The notes beneath the pieces are model-generated. The model was not told the origin of the DNA, did no database searches, and saw only the letters and a program-made list of their open reading frames with translations. From assembly GCA_026416035.1 (NCBI GenBank), contig JAOAFY010000005.1, forward strand, positions 1,184 to 48,062: a stretch of 46,879 bases of DNA. Direction: 5' to 3'. Shown one piece after another: positions 45,790 to 46,879 of the stretch; within the stretch, counting starts at the first letter, position 1, and each line of letters starts with the position of its first letter. A program made the translations under genes and the position numbers. The DNA is from Coriobacteriia bacterium. Lineage in GTDB: Bacteria; Actinomycetota; Coriobacteriia; Anaerosomatales; Anaerosomataceae.

Positions 45790-46879
45790 GTGAGAACCGC
45801 GTCCCGCATCGCCAACCTTCCGCCCTACCTGTTCGCCGAGATCGACCGCAAGAAGGAGGCGAAACAGGCGCAAGGCATCGATGTGATCTCGCTCGGCATC
45901 GGCGATCCTGACACGCCGACTCCCGACCACATCGTCGAGGCGATGGCGCGGGCGATCCGCGACCCGAAGAACCATCAGTACCCGTCCTACTTCGGAGCCA
46001 AGCGCTACCGGGAGGCGGCAGCGGAATGGATGCGCCGGCGCTTCGGCGTCCAAGTGGATCCCGACACCGAGGTGCTTGCCCTCATCGGCAGCAAGGAAGG
46101 CATCGCGCACCTCTTCCTCGCCTTCACAGACCCGGGCGACTACACGCTGGTGCCGGGAGCCGGATACCCCGTGTACCACACCGGGGGGATCCTCGCCGGA
46201 GGGCAGAGCTGGTTCATGCCGATGACTGAGGAGAACGGATTCCTCGCAGACTTCGAGAGCACGCCGCCTGAGGTGCTTGCTCGCGCGAAGATGATGTTCC
46301 TGAGCTACCCGAACAACCCGACGTCCGCGATCGCCGACGCGGAGTACTTCGACCGTGCCATCGCCTTCGCGCGCGAGCACGACCTGCTGCTCGTCCACGA
46401 CAACGCATACTCGGAGATCGGCTTCGACGGCTACCGGCCGCCCAGCATCCTCGAACGCCCTGGCGCCAAGGATGTGGCGATCGAGCTGTTCAGCCTCTCC
46501 AAGGCGTACAACATGACCGGGTGGCGAGTCGCCTTCGCGGTAGGGAATGCGGAAGCGATCAAGGCGCTCGGCACAGTCAAGAGCAACATCGACTCCGGCG
46601 TCTTCACTGCGATCCAAGACGCGGCGATCGAAGCACTCCTCGGCCCGCAGGACTCCATCGACGAGCTGTGCCGCCTGTACCAGCGCCGTCGAGACCTGGT
46701 CATCGACACCCTCGCACGCATCGGCCTGCGCGCCCAGACGCCCAAGGCGACCATCTACGTGTGGGCGCGCGTGCCCGAGGGCTACACGTCTGCCGCATTC
46801 GCCGAGAAGGTTCTTGAGGAAGCGAACGTCATCGTGGCCGCAGGCACTGCGTACGGTCCGAGCGGGGAGGGGTACATCC
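45790..46879 (+). CDS. dapL: LL-diaminopimelate aminotransferase, 3' truncated
   Basis: PLP enzyme converting tetrahydrodipicolinate to LL-DAP in one step with glutamate. The frame is open from GTG 45790 to the window edge (363 codons, with one extra base). AAGGAG is 9 bases upstream. The start ASRIANLPPYLFAEIDRKK, SLGIGDPDTPTP, YPNNPT, VHDNAYSEI and the PLP lysine K238 in FSLSKAYNMTGWR fit the DapL family better than aspartate aminotransferase; the genomic pairing with dapF supports it. The remaining C-terminal residues lie outside the window. Confidence 0.88.
   Translation, partial: MRTASRIANLPPYLFAEIDRKKEAKQAQGIDVISLGIGDPDTPTPDHIVEAMARAIRDPKNHQYPSYFGAKRYREAAAEWMRRRFGVQVDPDTEVLALIGSKEGIAHLFLAFTDPGDYTLVPGAGYPVYHTGGILAGGQSWFMPMTEENGFLADFESTPPEVLARAKMMFLSYPNNPTSAIADAEYFDRAIAFAREHDLLLVHDNAYSEIGFDGYRPPSILERPGAKDVAIELFSLSKAYNMTGWRVAFAVGNAEAIKALGTVKSNIDSGVFTAIQDAAIEALLGPQDSIDELCRLYQRRRDLVIDTLARIGLRAQTPKATIYVWARVPEGYTSAAFAEKVLEEANVIVAAGTAYGPSGEGYI

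Overview
The window is a chromosomal segment of a high-GC bacterium. All 46 genes I can support lie on the + strand, packed tightly, and no rRNA, tRNA, CRISPR, insertion sequence or prophage is visible. Coding base use looks even from end to end, so I see no sign of recent transfer. I infer a deep-branching actinobacterium, most like Coriobacteriia. The reasons are high GC, many GTG starts, a Gram-positive-type LexA box (CGAAC-N4-GTTCG) at recA, RNase Y together with RNase J, a SpoVS gene, and the LL-diaminopimelate aminotransferase (DapL) route to lysine. This placement is inference from gene content, not from a marker tree.

Layout: 1-1620 has rpsB (5' truncated) and tsf, ending in a hairpin. 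1718-8154 is a growth and envelope operon: pyrH, frr, uppS, cdsA, dxr, rseP, ispG. 8224-10687 holds a small orphan Rossmann protein, proS and a TIGR04076-like gene. 10811-18425 is the transcription/translation operon rimP-nusA-ylxR-infB-rbfA-nrnA-truB-ribF, preceded by a promoter and an attenuator-like hairpin. 18550-24380 runs rpsO, pnp, an M16 peptidase, dapB and lysC. 24479-35179 runs dapA, rnj, uppP, ftsK, a RodZ-like gene, yajQ, rimO, pgsA, cinA and thpR. 35255-36915 is recA-recX behind an SOS promoter. A 328-bp gene-free, hairpin-rich leader (36916-37243) follows. Then come rny, an undescribed GHKL ATPase, spoVS, a PHP phosphoesterase, miaB, a fused AmmeMemoRadiSam B-A protein, miaA, dapF and dapL (3' truncated).

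How the genes work together: lysC, dapA, dapB, dapL and dapF form a short aspartate-to-meso-diaminopimelate pathway for lysine and peptidoglycan. uppS and uppP make and recycle the lipid carrier; dxr and ispG supply isoprenoid precursors; cdsA and pgsA make phosphatidylglycerol precursors. A large set of RNA genes is interleaved: nusA, pnp, rnj, rny, nrnA, thpR, a PHP-type nuclease candidate, and the modification enzymes truB, miaA, miaB and rimO. Translational coupling is pervasive, with ATGA or GTGA stop/start overlaps at cdsA/dxr, rimP/nusA, nrnA/truB, truB/ribF, dapB/lysC, rnj/uppP, rimO/pgsA, recA/recX and the AmmeB-A/miaA pair.

Most of the window is conserved housekeeping. The points I find most worth following are the rny-GHKL-spoVS-PHP cluster as a possible RNA-metabolism module, the structured leader before rny, a winged-helix-like insert in the site-2 protease, a Cys/His knuckle on the end of NusA, the AmmeB-A fusion, and the orphan Rossmann mini-protein.
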